Part shown: piece after piece, positions 8,345 through 18,841 of the stretch
How positions within the stretch are numbered: position 1 is the first letter of the stretch
Layout: each line of letters begins with the position of its first letter
From: Myxococcales bacterium
GTDB taxonomy: Bacteria; Myxococcota_A; Polyangia; Haliangiales; Haliangiaceae
Direction: 5' to 3'
Assembly: GCA_016707895.1 (NCBI GenBank)
Contig: JADJGV010000015.1
Span: 124,001-188,000, forward strand
DNA length: 64,000 nucleotides
Made by a program: the position numbers and the translations under genes
The notes under the pieces: generated by a model
The model's database searches: none
The model's input: the letters and a program-made list of their open reading frames with translations, nothing else
What the model was told of the DNA's origin: nothing

Positions 8345-10978
8345 TCAGGCGGTGCCGGTCAGCCGGGCCCACGCCGCGGCGTCGTCGACGATCGTCAGCG
8401 TGCCGTCGGCCGCCTCTTGCAGGCGGACCGGCTCGGCGCCGGGGCCGGCCGACAGCGCCACGTAGAGCAGCGTCCCCAGCCGCCGCCACAGCCCGGTGAC
8501 CAGCCGCTCGCCGCCCTTGTCGAGCAGGTAGCCGCCGCTGAGCGCCGCCAGGTTTACCGCCATCGCGCCGCGGGCGTCGGGCGCGACCGGCGCGCACACC
8601 CAGCGCTCGTTGCGGAACGCGAAGTCGGGCATCGGGTGCTCGGCCACCGCGCGCACGGCGTTGCCGGCGGCGTCGCGCTTGATGATGTAGTGCGCGTCGC
8701 CGGCTGGGCCGCCCATCGTGCGGTAGCGCAGCCGGTAGCGGGTGTAGCTGACCGGCGCGCCGGCCTCGACCCGCTCGATCTCGCTGACGCGATCGAGCCG
8801 CAGGAAGTCGACCGGGTAGTTCCACACCGCGAGGCCCGACGAGGTGTCGAACACCAGCGGCAGGCCCATGTTCTTGGTGACGAAGTCGTGGAGGTCGATC
8901 ACCGAGTCGTAGACCGTCTCCTGGCGCAGCAAGAGCGCGCGCACCGGCGTCGGGGCCGAGCGCGACAGCTCGGTGCGGGTCGCGCCGGCGACCTCGAACA
9001 CGACCTGCTGGTAGACGCGCTGCTTGGCGTCGTACCAGTGCTCGGCCAGCCGGCCGCCGGTGGCGGTCACCGCCAGGATCTCGTCGCCCAGCCGCACCGG
9101 CCCGTCGCGGGTCGGGTCGAGCGTCGCGGTGGTCTCGGTCTCGATCCGTTCGCCCTGCCGGTCGAACGTCACGAACGTGGTCTTGACCGTCAGCTTGCGG
9201 CCGAGGCCGTCGACGGTGATCTCGTCCTCGTCGGACACCTCGGCGGCGACCCAGTCGGGGTTGGGCGCGAACGCGCCGGCGCCGTCGGGCAGATCGCGGC
9301 GGAACCGCGCCGCCGCGTCGGGGTAGCGCTCGGCTGGCTCGGACTTGTGCCACAGCGCCAGCACCTCGGCGTCGATGCGGACCCGGCGAGCGTCGGCGCG
9401 GCCCAGCTCGAGCAGGATCCAGTGGCCGCCGTCGTTGCGGCTGCCGACGAACTTGGTGACCTCGAGCTCGGTGGGGCGGAACCGGTACGGGCCCTTCACC
9501 GCGTAGCCGTCCTCGTGGTCGGCGGCCAGCGCGCCGGCCGCGTCCCACACGTCCTCGGCCGAGAACCGCTGCAGCCGCGCCGCCGCCGGCACCGCCGGAT
9601 CGGCGCGGTAGTAGTCGACGCCGCGCTGGGGATCGACGCCCATCGCGTTGAGCGGCGCCTCGTTGTGGCAGTGGCCCCACCACGCGATGTCGATCGCGCC
9701 CAGCGCGATCGCGCCGTCGCGGTTCCAGTCGTAGGCGACGCCGGCCCGGGCCGGCTCGCCGGGCGCCAGCGGCCGCAGGCCCAGCTCGTCGGTCGCCACC
9801 GGGCGCGCGGTCACCGCGGCGTCGGCCGGCAGCGGCGCGCGATCGGCCTCGCGGAAGAGCGCCGCGCCGTCGCGGTAGACCGCGGCGCCGTCGGCGGCGG
9901 TCAGCACCTCGTAGCGCGGCTGGGTCGGCGCGCTGCCCCGGGCCAGCGACACCCGCGGGCTCGGCCCATCGACGAACGGCCGGCGGTGTACCAGCGCCAT
10001 GCCGGTCGAGCGCTCGAGGTCTTTCTCGTCGACCTCGCGCCGGACGTTGGCGACGGTCTTCTTGGTCCAGACCTCGTCGAGGCGGTGCTTGAGCTGCCAG
10101 TAGTCGTCGGTGCCGGGCGCGGTCTGGGCCAGCGCCTTCTCCAGCGCGCCGCGGAAGTTGCGCCAGTACGGCCAGTAGTTCTCGTGCGAGCCGACCTGCA
10201 TCGGGTAGTCGCGATCGCACAGCAGGCGCTCCTTGGCGCGGGCCAGGCGCGCCGGCACCCGGGCGCGATCGGCGGCGCTCAGCGGCGCGGCCGCCAGCGC
10301 GGTGGCCGCGGCGTCGAACCACGCGTGGCGGCGCTGATCCTCGACGCCCCAGCGCTGGTTGAGGCCCAGGTCGGGGCGAGCCGCGACGCTCAGGTAGTCC
10401 CGGGCGGCGGCGACGCCGGCGGCCAGCGCCGCGTCGACCGCGGCCAGATCGCGCGCGGCGGCCAGCGCGGCCCGGGCGGCGCCGAGGTCGGCCGGCGCCG
10501 GCTCGGCGGTCCAGCTCGGCAGCTCGAACACCACCGCCGGGTGGCTGACGCCGTCGACGGTCACCGCGAAGCGCACGGTCGCGCCCGAGGTCGTGAGCTG
10601 CCACGTCGCGCGATCGGGCAGGGCGCGGCCGGCCACCGCGACCGGCGGCGGGGGCGGCGTTGGCGCCGGCGCGGTGCGCGGCGCCGCGTTGGGCAGCCGA
10701 TCGAAGATCGGCGTGACCGCGAACCGCGCCGCCAGCGCCGTCGCCGCGGCCCAGGCCCCGGCGTCGAGCCGGACGTCGGCCAGGCCCACGCCGCGACCGC
10801 GCAGCACCCGGCTGGCCTCGAGGTAGTCGGCGGGCCGCAAGATCGCGCGCAGCTCGCCTGGCGTGTAGCCGCGCTCCGCGGCGTAGTCGACCAGCGCCGC
10901 GTAGGCGGCGGCGGAGACCGCGCCGCCGGATCCGGCCAGCAGCGCGACGAAGCGAGTGCGGACACCATACGTGCTCAT
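8345..10978 (-). CDS. large protein with transglutaminase-elicitor-like Cys motif
   Basis: An 877-residue protein. Residues 1-150 are Ala-rich helices with a Pro-rich linker (TPPPPPVAV). The central part contains DIAWWGHCHNEAPLN, which resembles the catalytic Cys region of the transglutaminase-elicitor family (W-G-x-C-H-x-x-AP), where the enzyme crosslinks Gln and Lys side chains. Downstream are VKGPYRFRPTELEVTKF and a beta-rich C-terminal half. There is no evident signal peptide. Start ATG 10978 is preceded by GGGGGTGA as a possible ribosome site, and a TACACT hexamer lies at 11013-11018. Family assignment rests on one motif; a His/Asp pair further on would be needed to support it. Confidence 0.5.
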   Translation of the reverse strand: MSTYGVRTRFVALLAGSGGAVSAAAYAALVDYAAERGYTPGELRAILRPADYLEASRVLRGRGVGLADVRLDAGAWAAATALAARFAVTPIFDRLPNAAPRTAPAPTPPPPPVAVAGRALPDRATWQLTTSGATVRFAVTVDGVSHPAVVFELPSWTAEPAPADLGAARAALAAARDLAAVDAALAAGVAAARDYLSVAARPDLGLNQRWGVEDQRRHAWFDAAATALAAAPLSAADRARVPARLARAKERLLCDRDYPMQVGSHENYWPYWRNFRGALEKALAQTAPGTDDYWQLKHRLDEVWTKKTVANVRREVDEKDLERSTGMALVHRRPFVDGPSPRVSLARGSAPTQPRYEVLTAADGAAVYRDGAALFREADRAPLPADAAVTARPVATDELGLRPLAPGEPARAGVAYDWNRDGAIALGAIDIAWWGHCHNEAPLNAMGVDPQRGVDYYRADPAVPAAARLQRFSAEDVWDAAGALAADHEDGYAVKGPYRFRPTELEVTKFVGSRNDGGHWILLELGRADARRVRIDAEVLALWHKSEPAERYPDAAARFRRDLPDGAGAFAPNPDWVAAEVSDEDEITVDGLGRKLTVKTTFVTFDRQGERIETETTATLDPTRDGPVRLGDEILAVTATGGRLAEHWYDAKQRVYQQVVFEVAGATRTELSRSAPTPVRALLLRQETVYDSVIDLHDFVTKNMGLPLVFDTSSGLAVWNYPVDFLRLDRVSEIERVEAGAPVSYTRYRLRYRTMGGPAGDAHYIIKRDAAGNAVRAVAEHPMPDFAFRNERWVCAPVAPDARGAMAVNLAALSGGYLLDKGGERLVTGLWRRLGTLLYVALSAGPGAEPVRLQEAADGTLTIVDDAAAWARLTGTA

Positions 10979-11218
10979 GCGTCACCCCCGTGGGCCAGCG
11001 CGGCCCGCGCGCAGTGTAGCCAACCACCGCGATCACCGACGTCAACGGCGCCGACTTCGCGCTCACCGGAGGAGGGTGATCGGGATCCGGATCCGGTGTT
11101 GGCCCGGCGCCGAACCGCGACCCGGCGCCGGCGCCGGGATCGGAGCCCGCGGCCCCGCCCGGGGCCCGGCCCGGGAGGAGCCTGGACGGCCGTCAGCCCC
11201 GCGTGCTACCGACGGCGC
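10979..11218. other. 240-bp divergent intergenic region
   Basis: The longest non-coding stretch in the window. Its left part holds TACACT on the minus strand (11013-11018), a plausible -10 for the 877-residue gene. The right part is extremely GC-rich with many GGCCCGG-type palindromes and a GGATCCGGATCC direct repeat near 11092. TACCGA ends 6 nt before the sigma-factor ATG at 11219. No small gene or RNA was recognised. Confidence 0.4.
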
Positions 11219-11819
11219 ATGGTCGACGAGGCTGCGGCGCTCCGGCGCTTCCGCGAAGAGCACGCGGGCGTGTTCGCGTCGCTGTGGCGGCGCATGGGCG
11301 AGTTCGACCTGGTCGACGTGTCGCTGGCCGACGCCTACCTGGCGGCGATCGCGGCGTGGCCCGACGGCATCCCGGCCAACCCGGCGACGTGGATGGCGAC
11401 GGTGGCGCTGTCGGCGACCACCGGCGTGGTGTCGCGGCGGCCCGAGGCCGAGCCGGCGACGCCGCATGACGATCTGCGCGGCCTCTTGTGGGCCTGCGCG
11501 CACCCGGGGCTGACCGAGGAGCAGCGCGTGCTGCTGACGGCGCGGGCGGTGGCGGGCCTGATGCCGAGCGAGATCGCGGCGCTGCTGGGGCTGCCCGAGG
11601 CCGAGATCAAGAAGCGCCTCGACGGGGCCAAGACCGGCCTGCGCAAGCTCGGCGGCCGCGCGGCGGTGGCCGCCGACGCCGAGGCCGAGCGCACCGCGCT
11701 GGTGGCGGCGGCGGTGGCCGCGATCAAGGCCGCGCCCGGCGCCGAGGCGGCGGCGGTCGGCGCGCTGCTCGACGAGCGCTACGCCCGCGCGTTCGCCACG
11801 CCCGCCGTCACGCCAGCGG

Positions 11820-11836
<17 letters not shown>
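11219..11836 (+). CDS. short ECF sigma-factor-like protein, ECF42 type
   Basis: A 205-residue protein. Residues 1-65 resemble sigma region 2 of ECF42-type factors (RRFREEHAGVFASLWRRMGEFDLVDVSLADAYLAA pattern, IPANPATWM). Residues 95-145 resemble region 4 with the helix-turn-helix LMPSEIAALLGLPEAEIKKRL. ECF42 proteins are normally about 400 residues, with a long C-terminal extension needed for activity; here only a short Ala-rich tail is left. It may therefore be a stripped-down or degenerate member. No anti-sigma gene is adjacent. Its 3' end overlaps the convergent aldehyde dehydrogenase by 17 bp, through a duplicated GTCACGCCAGC. Confidence 0.65.
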
Positions 11837-13370
<1,534 letters not shown>

Positions 13371-13378
13371 CGGCGCGG

Positions 13379-13411
13379 ACCATACACCGCCGCCGCCGCT
13401 CGTCGTACCAT
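13379..13411. promoter_or_regulatory. compact divergent promoter pair
   Basis: Within only 50 bp between two divergent start codons there is TATGGT on the minus strand (13379-13384, 8 nt from the dehydrogenase ATG) and TACCAT on the plus strand (13406-13411, 9 nt from the channel GTG). Neither gene has space for a Shine-Dalgarno site. Each -35 region would overlap the other unit's promoter. Confidence 0.5.
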
Positions 13412-13420
13412 CGCGGCCGC

Positions 13421-14455
13421 GTGCAGTCGTCGATCTGGAACCGCCTCGCCGCCGGGTTCGTGGCGATGCTGCTCGTGGTGCTGGGCGGCGCCACCGGCTA
13501 CTGGTGGATCGGCGACGGCCACTGGCCGTGGATCGACTGCCTGTACATGACGGTCATCACCGTCACCACCGTCGGCTACGGCGAGACCCTGCCGGGCATG
13601 GACACCGCGCCCTACGCCCGCGGCTTCACGATGCTGCTGCTCGTGTTCGGCACCGGCGTGCTGGTGTACTTCGCCTCGATGATCACCGCCTTCGTCGTCG
13701 AAGGCGATCTGCGCAACGTGCTCAGCGCCCAGCGGATGAGAAAGAGGACTCGCGCCATGAAGGATCACTTCGTCGTGTGCGGCGCCGGCTCGACCGGGCG
13801 CCACATGATCAACGAGCTCTTGGTGACCGGCCACCGGGTGGTCGCCATCGACATGAACGAGGGCGAGCTGCGCGAGATCGCCGCCGCCAACCCCAAGGCC
13901 GAGTTCAGCTACGTCGTCGGCGACGCCACCGACGACGAGGTCCTCGAGCAGGTCAACCTGCCGGCGGCCAAGGGGCTGGGCGCGGCGCTGTCGTCGGACA
14001 AGGACAACCTGTACCTGGTGGTGGCGACCCGGCAGCTGTCGCCCAGCGCGCGGATCATCGCGCGTTGCGCCGAGATGACCCACGTCGACAAGCTCAAGCG
14101 GGCCGGCGCCGACGCGGTGGTCTCGCCCAACTTCATCGGCGGCATGCGCATGGTGTCCGAGATGCTGCGGCCGTCGGTGGTGAAGTTCCTCGACGAGATG
14201 CTGCGCGACAAGAACGCGCCGATGCGGATCGAGGAGGTGCAGATCGCCGCCGGCTCGGCGCTGGTCGGCGCGACGCTGCGCGACGCCGACATCCGCGGCA
14301 AGCACGGCCTGAACGTGCTGGCGGTGCGGCCCGAGGCCGGCGGCGCCTGGGAATACAACCCCGGCCCCGATCGGGCGCTGGCGGTCGGCACGACGGTGGT
14401 GGTGCTGGGCTCGTCGGCCCAGGTCCGCGAGCTCAAGGCCCGCGCCGAGGGCTGA
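13421..14455 (+). CDS. two-helix potassium channel with TrkA-N (RCK) domain
   Basis: A 344-residue MthK/Kch-like channel. TM1 spans about residues 10-28, the pore helix and selectivity filter TVGYGE at 50-55, and TM2 about 66-92. A cytosolic Rossmann RCK domain begins at about 113 with VVCGAGSTG (nucleotide-binding loop) and DMNEGEL, and a TrkA-C-like domain follows from about 265 (GSALVGATLRDADIRGKHGL). The channel would be K+-selective and gated by ligand at the RCK ring. Starts with GTG 13421. It is a lone gene, so any link to the divergent dehydrogenase is only by shared promoter space. Confidence 0.92.
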   Translation: MQSSIWNRLAAGFVAMLLVVLGGATGYWWIGDGHWPWIDCLYMTVITVTTVGYGETLPGMDTAPYARGFTMLLLVFGTGVLVYFASMITAFVVEGDLRNVLSAQRMRKRTRAMKDHFVVCGAGSTGRHMINELLVTGHRVVAIDMNEGELREIAAANPKAEFSYVVGDATDDEVLEQVNLPAAKGLGAALSSDKDNLYLVVATRQLSPSARIIARCAEMTHVDKLKRAGADAVVSPNFIGGMRMVSEMLRPSVVKFLDEMLRDKNAPMRIEEVQIAAGSALVGATLRDADIRGKHGLNVLAVRPEAGGAWEYNPGPDRALAVGTTVVVLGSSAQVRELKARAEG

Positions 14456-14575
14456 CGGAGACACCCGGGCCGGCCGCCGGTTGCGCGTCGACGCGGCGCG
14501 GCGCCCGGTGTGATCGTCGACGGGGGATCCGCAGATCGACCTCGATCTCTCGCGCGCGCCGCGTCACCTTCTGGC

Positions 14576-15784
14576 ATGGCGCTCCGTCCCGTCGCGGGTG
14601 GCATGACGACGCGCGCGCTCGCCGTGATCGCCGTGGCGCTGGGGCTGGCCGGGGCCGCCGCGCCGGCCCGCGCCGACGACGCGGAGGTGGCGTCCCTGTG
14701 CCGCGCGTTCCGCGACCGCACCGGCGTCGCGCTGGTGTTCGACCGCGCCGCGCTGCCGGGCCGCCGCTGGTTCCCGATCATGCCGGCGCTGGCGTCGGCC
14801 CAGGCCGCCGACGCCGCGCGGCTGCTCCTGGCCGAGGCGCGGCGCTACCCGGCGGGCTGGCTGGGGCGGACCGGGCTCACCCGGATCGGCGTGTTCGCGG
14901 GGCTGGCCGCGCGCCGCGACGACGGCTACCGGTGGTGGGACGACGCGCTCGGCGGCTACCGCTACAGCGGCAAGTGGAACGGGAAGGACGCGATCGCGCT
15001 CGGCTACTACAGCGACTGGCAGCTGATCCAGACCTTCCACCACGAGCTCCACCACGCCATCGACACCGCCAGCGGGTTCGGCCGCGACGACGCCCGGTTC
15101 CGCGCCGCGATCGACGGCACCCGCCGCTACCCGGCGCTGGTGATCCCGCGCGACGACCTCGCGCAGCTCGAGGCCTGGGCCGGCTGGCCGCTGACCAGCG
15201 GCGCCACGGACTACGCCGCCCGGAGCCCCGGCGAGGATCAGGCCGAGACCGCCGCGTGGATGCAGCAGAACCTGGCGACCGCGCTGTGGCAGGCCGCGGC
15301 GCACCCCGAGTGGGCGGGCAGCCAGCGGATCCTGCACGTGCTGGCCGAGCACCGCGCGGCGCCGAGCCCCGGGCCGGCGCTCGGATGGTGGATCGACGTC
15401 GCGCTCGGCCGCGATCCCGAGGTCGGCGCCGCCCGGCGCCGGTTCGCCGCGGCCGCGCGCGCCCAGGAGGCCCGGGTGCGCGCGCGCATCGCGCCGGGCG
15501 GGCGCTACCGGGTGCGCGGCCGGGCCGGCGCCACCGGCAACCCGACCTTGCGCGCCGACCTGGCGCTGGTCGCGCAGCTGGCCCGTGGCCTGGGGCGCCG
15601 CGCCGAGCGGGCCGCGATCGCCCCGGCCACGCGGGCCCGGCTGGCGGCGCGGTGGATGGCGCTGCTCGACGGCTACCGCGCCGACATCGCCGGCCGGTGG
15701 GGGCTGTCGGCGCCGACCGACGCGGCGTTCGCCGCGGCCCGGGCCGCGATCGCCCGCGACCTCGGCGCGCGGGGCGGCGTGTAA
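14576..15784 (+). CDS. secreted zincin-like protein (tandem paralogue A)
   Basis: About 402 residues with an N-terminal signal peptide ending near AAAPARADDAE; ATG 14603 is an equally good start. The centre holds TFHHELHHAID, a HExxH zinc motif (H156-E-L-H-H160 numbered from 14576), followed about 60 residues later by PGEDQAETAAW, whose Glu could be a third ligand. Conserved blocks shared with the next gene are RYPAGWLG, GLTR.GVFAGLA, WDDALGGYRY, NGK.AIA and GSQRILHVLAE. I do not recognise a named peptidase family. It is probably an exported metallopeptidase. The next gene is an in-tandem paralogue 68 bp downstream. Confidence 0.75.
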   Translation: MALRPVAGGMTTRALAVIAVALGLAGAAAPARADDAEVASLCRAFRDRTGVALVFDRAALPGRRWFPIMPALASAQAADAARLLLAEARRYPAGWLGRTGLTRIGVFAGLAARRDDGYRWWDDALGGYRYSGKWNGKDAIALGYYSDWQLIQTFHHELHHAIDTASGFGRDDARFRAAIDGTRRYPALVIPRDDLAQLEAWAGWPLTSGATDYAARSPGEDQAETAAWMQQNLATALWQAAAHPEWAGSQRILHVLAEHRAAPSPGPALGWWIDVALGRDPEVGAARRRFAAAARAQEARVRARIAPGGRYRVRGRAGATGNPTLRADLALVAQLARGLGRRAERAAIAPATRARLAARWMALLDGYRADIAGRWGLSAPTDAAFAAARAAIARDLGARGGV

Positions 15785-15852
15785 GGCGCGTGTCAGGCCT
15801 GAATGGCGCGGCGCGGTCGTCGTCGATCACGACAACCTCCCACGTCAGGCTC

Positions 15853-17640
15853 ATGCCCATGCGCACCCCGCTCGTCGTCGCCTCGCTCCTGTTCGCGCTC
15901 GCCGGCCCGGCCGCCGCCGACGAGCTGACCGATCTGCGCCGCGCCTTCCGCGACGCCAGCGGCGCCGAGCTGGTGTTCACCCGCGGCGACCTGCCGCGCG
16001 GCGACTGGTTCGAGCAGATGCCTGAGCTGGCGTCCGCCGACCGGGTCGCCGCCGCGCGGATCCTGGTGGCCGAGGCGCGCCACTACCCCGCGGGCTGGCT
16101 GGGCGCGATCGGGCTGACCCGGGTCGGGGTGTTCGCCGGCCTGGCGTCGACCGACGGCGACGGCTTCCGGCCGTGGGACGACGCCCTCGGCGGCTACCGC
16201 TACTTCGGCCTGTGGAACGGCAAGAGCGCGATCGCCGCCGCGTACTACACCGACCAGCAGCTGCCGCTGACCTTCCACCACGAGGTGTTCCACCACGTCG
16301 ACGGCGCCAGCGGCTTCCGCGACGACGACGCCGGGTTCGCCGCGGCGGTCGACGGCACCGCGCCGTACGCCGGGTTGGCGCTAGGTGCCCGCGACCTCGC
16401 GACGCTGGCGGCCAAGGCCGGCGACCCGCTGGCCGAGGCGGTCAGCGACTACACCGCCAAGAGCGCGGGCGAGGATCAGGCCGAGACCGCCCGCTGGTTG
16501 CACTCGCACCTCGCGACCGGGCTGTGGCAGGCGGCGGCGCGGCCCGAGCTCGAGGGCAGCCAGCGCATCCTGCACGTGCTGGCCGAGTACGCGGCCGCCG
16601 GTGGGCCGAGCGCGGCGGCGCTGGTCGACGTGGCGCTGGGCCGCGCGCCCGCCGCGGCGACGCCGACCTTCGCGCAGCGGGCCGAGGCGGCGATCGCGGC
16701 GCTGCGGGCGCGGGTGGCGCCGGCCGGGGCCTGGACGGTGTGGGGCCGGGAGGACCGCGACGGCGGCAACCCGACCTTGCGCGCCGACGTCGCGCGGTTC
16801 GCCACCACCGCGCGCGACCTCGCGCAGCAGCGCGCGCCGCAGGAGCAACGCGCGGCGGTCGCGACCAAGCTGGTCGCGCTGCTCGACGGCTACCGCGGCT
16901 TCATCGCCGGGCGGTGGACGCTGTCGGCCGGCACCGCCGCGGTGTTCGACCGCACCCGCGCCGAGGTCACCGCCGCGCTGGTCCCCGCCGCCGCGCCCGC
17001 CACGCCCGCCAACCCCTACCTCGCCAAGGTCGACGCGGCGATCACCGACCCGACGTGGCGGACCGCGATCCGCGGCGTCCAGCCGGCGGTGGTCAAGCTG
17101 GGCGGCGGCAGCGGCGTCAACCTCGCGGCCACCGGCCTCATCCTCACCGCGGCCCACGTCGTCGACGAGGTCGGCCGGAAGTTGACGGTCCGGTTTCCGG
17201 ACGGCCGGGAGTTCGCCGGCGTCACCACCCACCTCGACGCCGACCTCGACCTCGCGCTGGTGGCGCTGACCGGCGCCCGCGGCCTGCCGGTGGCGCGGCT
17301 GGCGGCGGCGGCCCCGGCGGCCGGCGACGACGTCGTCGTGATCGGCCAGCCCGGCACCCGCACCCCCGACGGCGAGGCCACCGGCTACCAGCCGTGGCAC
17401 GTCTCGGTCGGCGCGATCCGCGGCTTCCGCGCCGGCGCCCGCACCGGCGAGCAGCACCTCGGCCGCACCAAGCACGACGCCTGGACCTACTGGGGCCACT
17501 CCGGCAGCCCGCTGTTCGACCGCCGCGGCCGGGTCGTTGCGCTTCACAACAGCTGGGACTCCACCACCGCGATGCGACACGCGGTCACGTGGGAGGCGAT
17601 CGTTGCGTTTCTCGACGCCAGTGACGCGCTGGCGCGGTGA
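15853..17640 (+). CDS. secreted zincin-like / trypsin-like double protease (paralogue B)
   Basis: A 595-residue secreted protein. Residues 1-22 are a signal peptide. Residues 23-380 match paralogue A, including TFHHEVFHHVD (HExxH at 143-147) and AGEDQAETARW. A Pro/Ala linker near 385 leads to a second domain with a complete serine-protease triad: LTAAHVV (H435), DLDLALV (D466) and WGHSGSPLF (S550), in an HtrA/trypsin-like fold. Paralogue A lacks this domain. Two unrelated protease folds on one chain suggest either self-processing or a combined predatory or defensive enzyme. Both activities are inferred from motifs only. ATG 15859 is an alternative start. Confidence 0.8.
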   Translation: MPMRTPLVVASLLFALAGPAAADELTDLRRAFRDASGAELVFTRGDLPRGDWFEQMPELASADRVAAARILVAEARHYPAGWLGAIGLTRVGVFAGLASTDGDGFRPWDDALGGYRYFGLWNGKSAIAAAYYTDQQLPLTFHHEVFHHVDGASGFRDDDAGFAAAVDGTAPYAGLALGARDLATLAAKAGDPLAEAVSDYTAKSAGEDQAETARWLHSHLATGLWQAAARPELEGSQRILHVLAEYAAAGGPSAAALVDVALGRAPAAATPTFAQRAEAAIAALRARVAPAGAWTVWGREDRDGGNPTLRADVARFATTARDLAQQRAPQEQRAAVATKLVALLDGYRGFIAGRWTLSAGTAAVFDRTRAEVTAALVPAAAPATPANPYLAKVDAAITDPTWRTAIRGVQPAVVKLGGGSGVNLAATGLILTAAHVVDEVGRKLTVRFPDGREFAGVTTHLDADLDLALVALTGARGLPVARLAAAAPAAGDDVVVIGQPGTRTPDGEATGYQPWHVSVGAIRGFRAGARTGEQHLGRTKHDAWTYWGHSGSPLFDRRGRVVALHNSWDSTTAMRHAVTWEAIVAFLDASDALAR

Positions 17641-17661
17641 GTTCGTCGTCGGAAAACTGCG

Positions 17662-17691
17662 TTGCTCGGGCCCGGGATCGCGTAGTAGGTT
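17662..17691 (+). promoter_or_regulatory. sigma70-like promoter of the aldolase gene
   Basis: TTGCTC at 17662-17667, an 18-bp spacer and TAGGTT at 17686-17691. The -10 ends 7 nt before ATG 17699, so the mRNA is predicted to be leaderless. Confidence 0.6.
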
Positions 17692-17698
17692 CCGCGCC

Positions 17699-18712
17699 AT
17701 GAACCCGCACGAACTCGACTCCACCGCGCGCGCCCTGGTGGCGCCTGGCAAGGGCATCCTCGCCGCCGACGAGAGCGCCGGCACCATCAAGAAGCGCTTC
17801 GAGGGCATCAAGCTCGAGCCCACCGAGGAGAACGGCCGCCGCTACCGCGAGATGCTGTTCACCGCCGCCGGCGCCGCCGAGCACGTCAGCGGCGTCATCC
17901 TGTTCGACGCCACGATCCGGCAGTCGACCAAGGGCGGCCAGCGCTTCACCGACCTGCTCGCGAGCCAGGGCATCATCCCCGGCATCAAGGTCGACGCCGG
18001 CACGATGCCGCTGCCCGGTCGCCCCGGCGAGCTGATCTCGGCCGGCGCCGACGGCCTGCGCAAGCGTCTGGCCGAGTACTACGCGATGGGCGCGCGCTTC
18101 GCCAAGTGGCGCGCGGTCATCGACATCGCGCCCGGCATCCCGAGCGCGCTGTGCCTGTCGGCCAACGCCGAGGCGCTGGCCCACTACGCGGCGTGCTGCC
18201 AGGCCGAGAACATCGTGCCGATCGTCGAGCCCGAGGTGCTGATGGACGGCGACCACGGCATCGCGCGCTGCGAGGACGTGACCACCGAGACCCTGCACCA
18301 GGTGTTCGCGGCGCTGTATCGCTACGACGTGCGCCTCGAGGGCATGCTGCTCAAGCCCAACATGGTGATCGCCGGCGCCAAGTGCGCCACCCAGGACTCG
18401 GCCGACGCCATCGCCGAGGCCACGCTGCGCTGCTTCAAGCGCACCGTGCCGGCCGCGGTGCCCGGCATCGTGTTCCTGTCGGGCGGCCAGTCCGAGGTCC
18501 AGGCCACCGCCAACCTCGACGCGATCGTCCGCCGCGGCCCGCACCCGTGGGCCTTCAGCTTCTCGTACGGCCGCGCGCTGCAGGCCGGCTCGATCAAGGC
18601 CTGGGCCGGCCTCGACGAGAACGTCGCCAAGGGCCAGGCGGTGTACCTGCACCGCGCCCGCATGAACGGCCTGGCCGCCAAGGGCGCCTGGACCCAGGCC
18701 GCCGAAGGCTGA
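17699..18712 (+). CDS. fructose-bisphosphate aldolase, class I
   Basis: A 337-residue class I aldolase that cleaves fructose 1,6-bisphosphate to DHAP and glyceraldehyde 3-phosphate through a Schiff base. Signatures are GKGILAADESAGTIKKRF, VILFDATIRQ, AKWRAVIDI, PIVEPEVLMDGDH and EGMLLKPNMV, in which K219 is the Schiff-base lysine; FLSGGQSE binds substrate phosphate. Length matches eukaryotic-type class I enzymes rather than the Zn-dependent class II form. Monocistronic, with its own promoter and a two-hairpin repeat right after the stop. It acts in the cytoplasm in glycolysis or gluconeogenesis. Confidence 0.95.
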   Translation: MNPHELDSTARALVAPGKGILAADESAGTIKKRFEGIKLEPTEENGRRYREMLFTAAGAAEHVSGVILFDATIRQSTKGGQRFTDLLASQGIIPGIKVDAGTMPLPGRPGELISAGADGLRKRLAEYYAMGARFAKWRAVIDIAPGIPSALCLSANAEALAHYAACCQAENIVPIVEPEVLMDGDHGIARCEDVTTETLHQVFAALYRYDVRLEGMLLKPNMVIAGAKCATQDSADAIAEATLRCFKRTVPAAVPGIVFLSGGQSEVQATANLDAIVRRGPHPWAFSFSYGRALQAGSIKAWAGLDENVAKGQAVYLHRARMNGLAAKGAWTQAAEG

Positions 18713-18841
18713 GACCTCGAGAGGGGCTTTCGCAAAGCCCCAGGTGGCGGCAGGTGGGTCACCGAGATCCATGCTGCGCAGCCGATCCGACGGGGACCTC
18801 CCCCACCCGAAAACGCGAGACCTGGCTCGCCCGTCCCGCGC
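18713..18841 (+). repeat. two-hairpin intergenic repeat, copy 4 (degenerate)
   Basis: Hairpin 1 at 18723-18741 is GGGGCTTT / AAAGCCCC with loop CGC. Hairpin 2 is disrupted by about 45 nt of unrelated sequence; only the GACGGGG...CCCCCACCCGAAAACGCGAGACC side remains (18789-18822). It fills the gap between the convergent aldolase and Uma2 genes. Confidence 0.6.
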
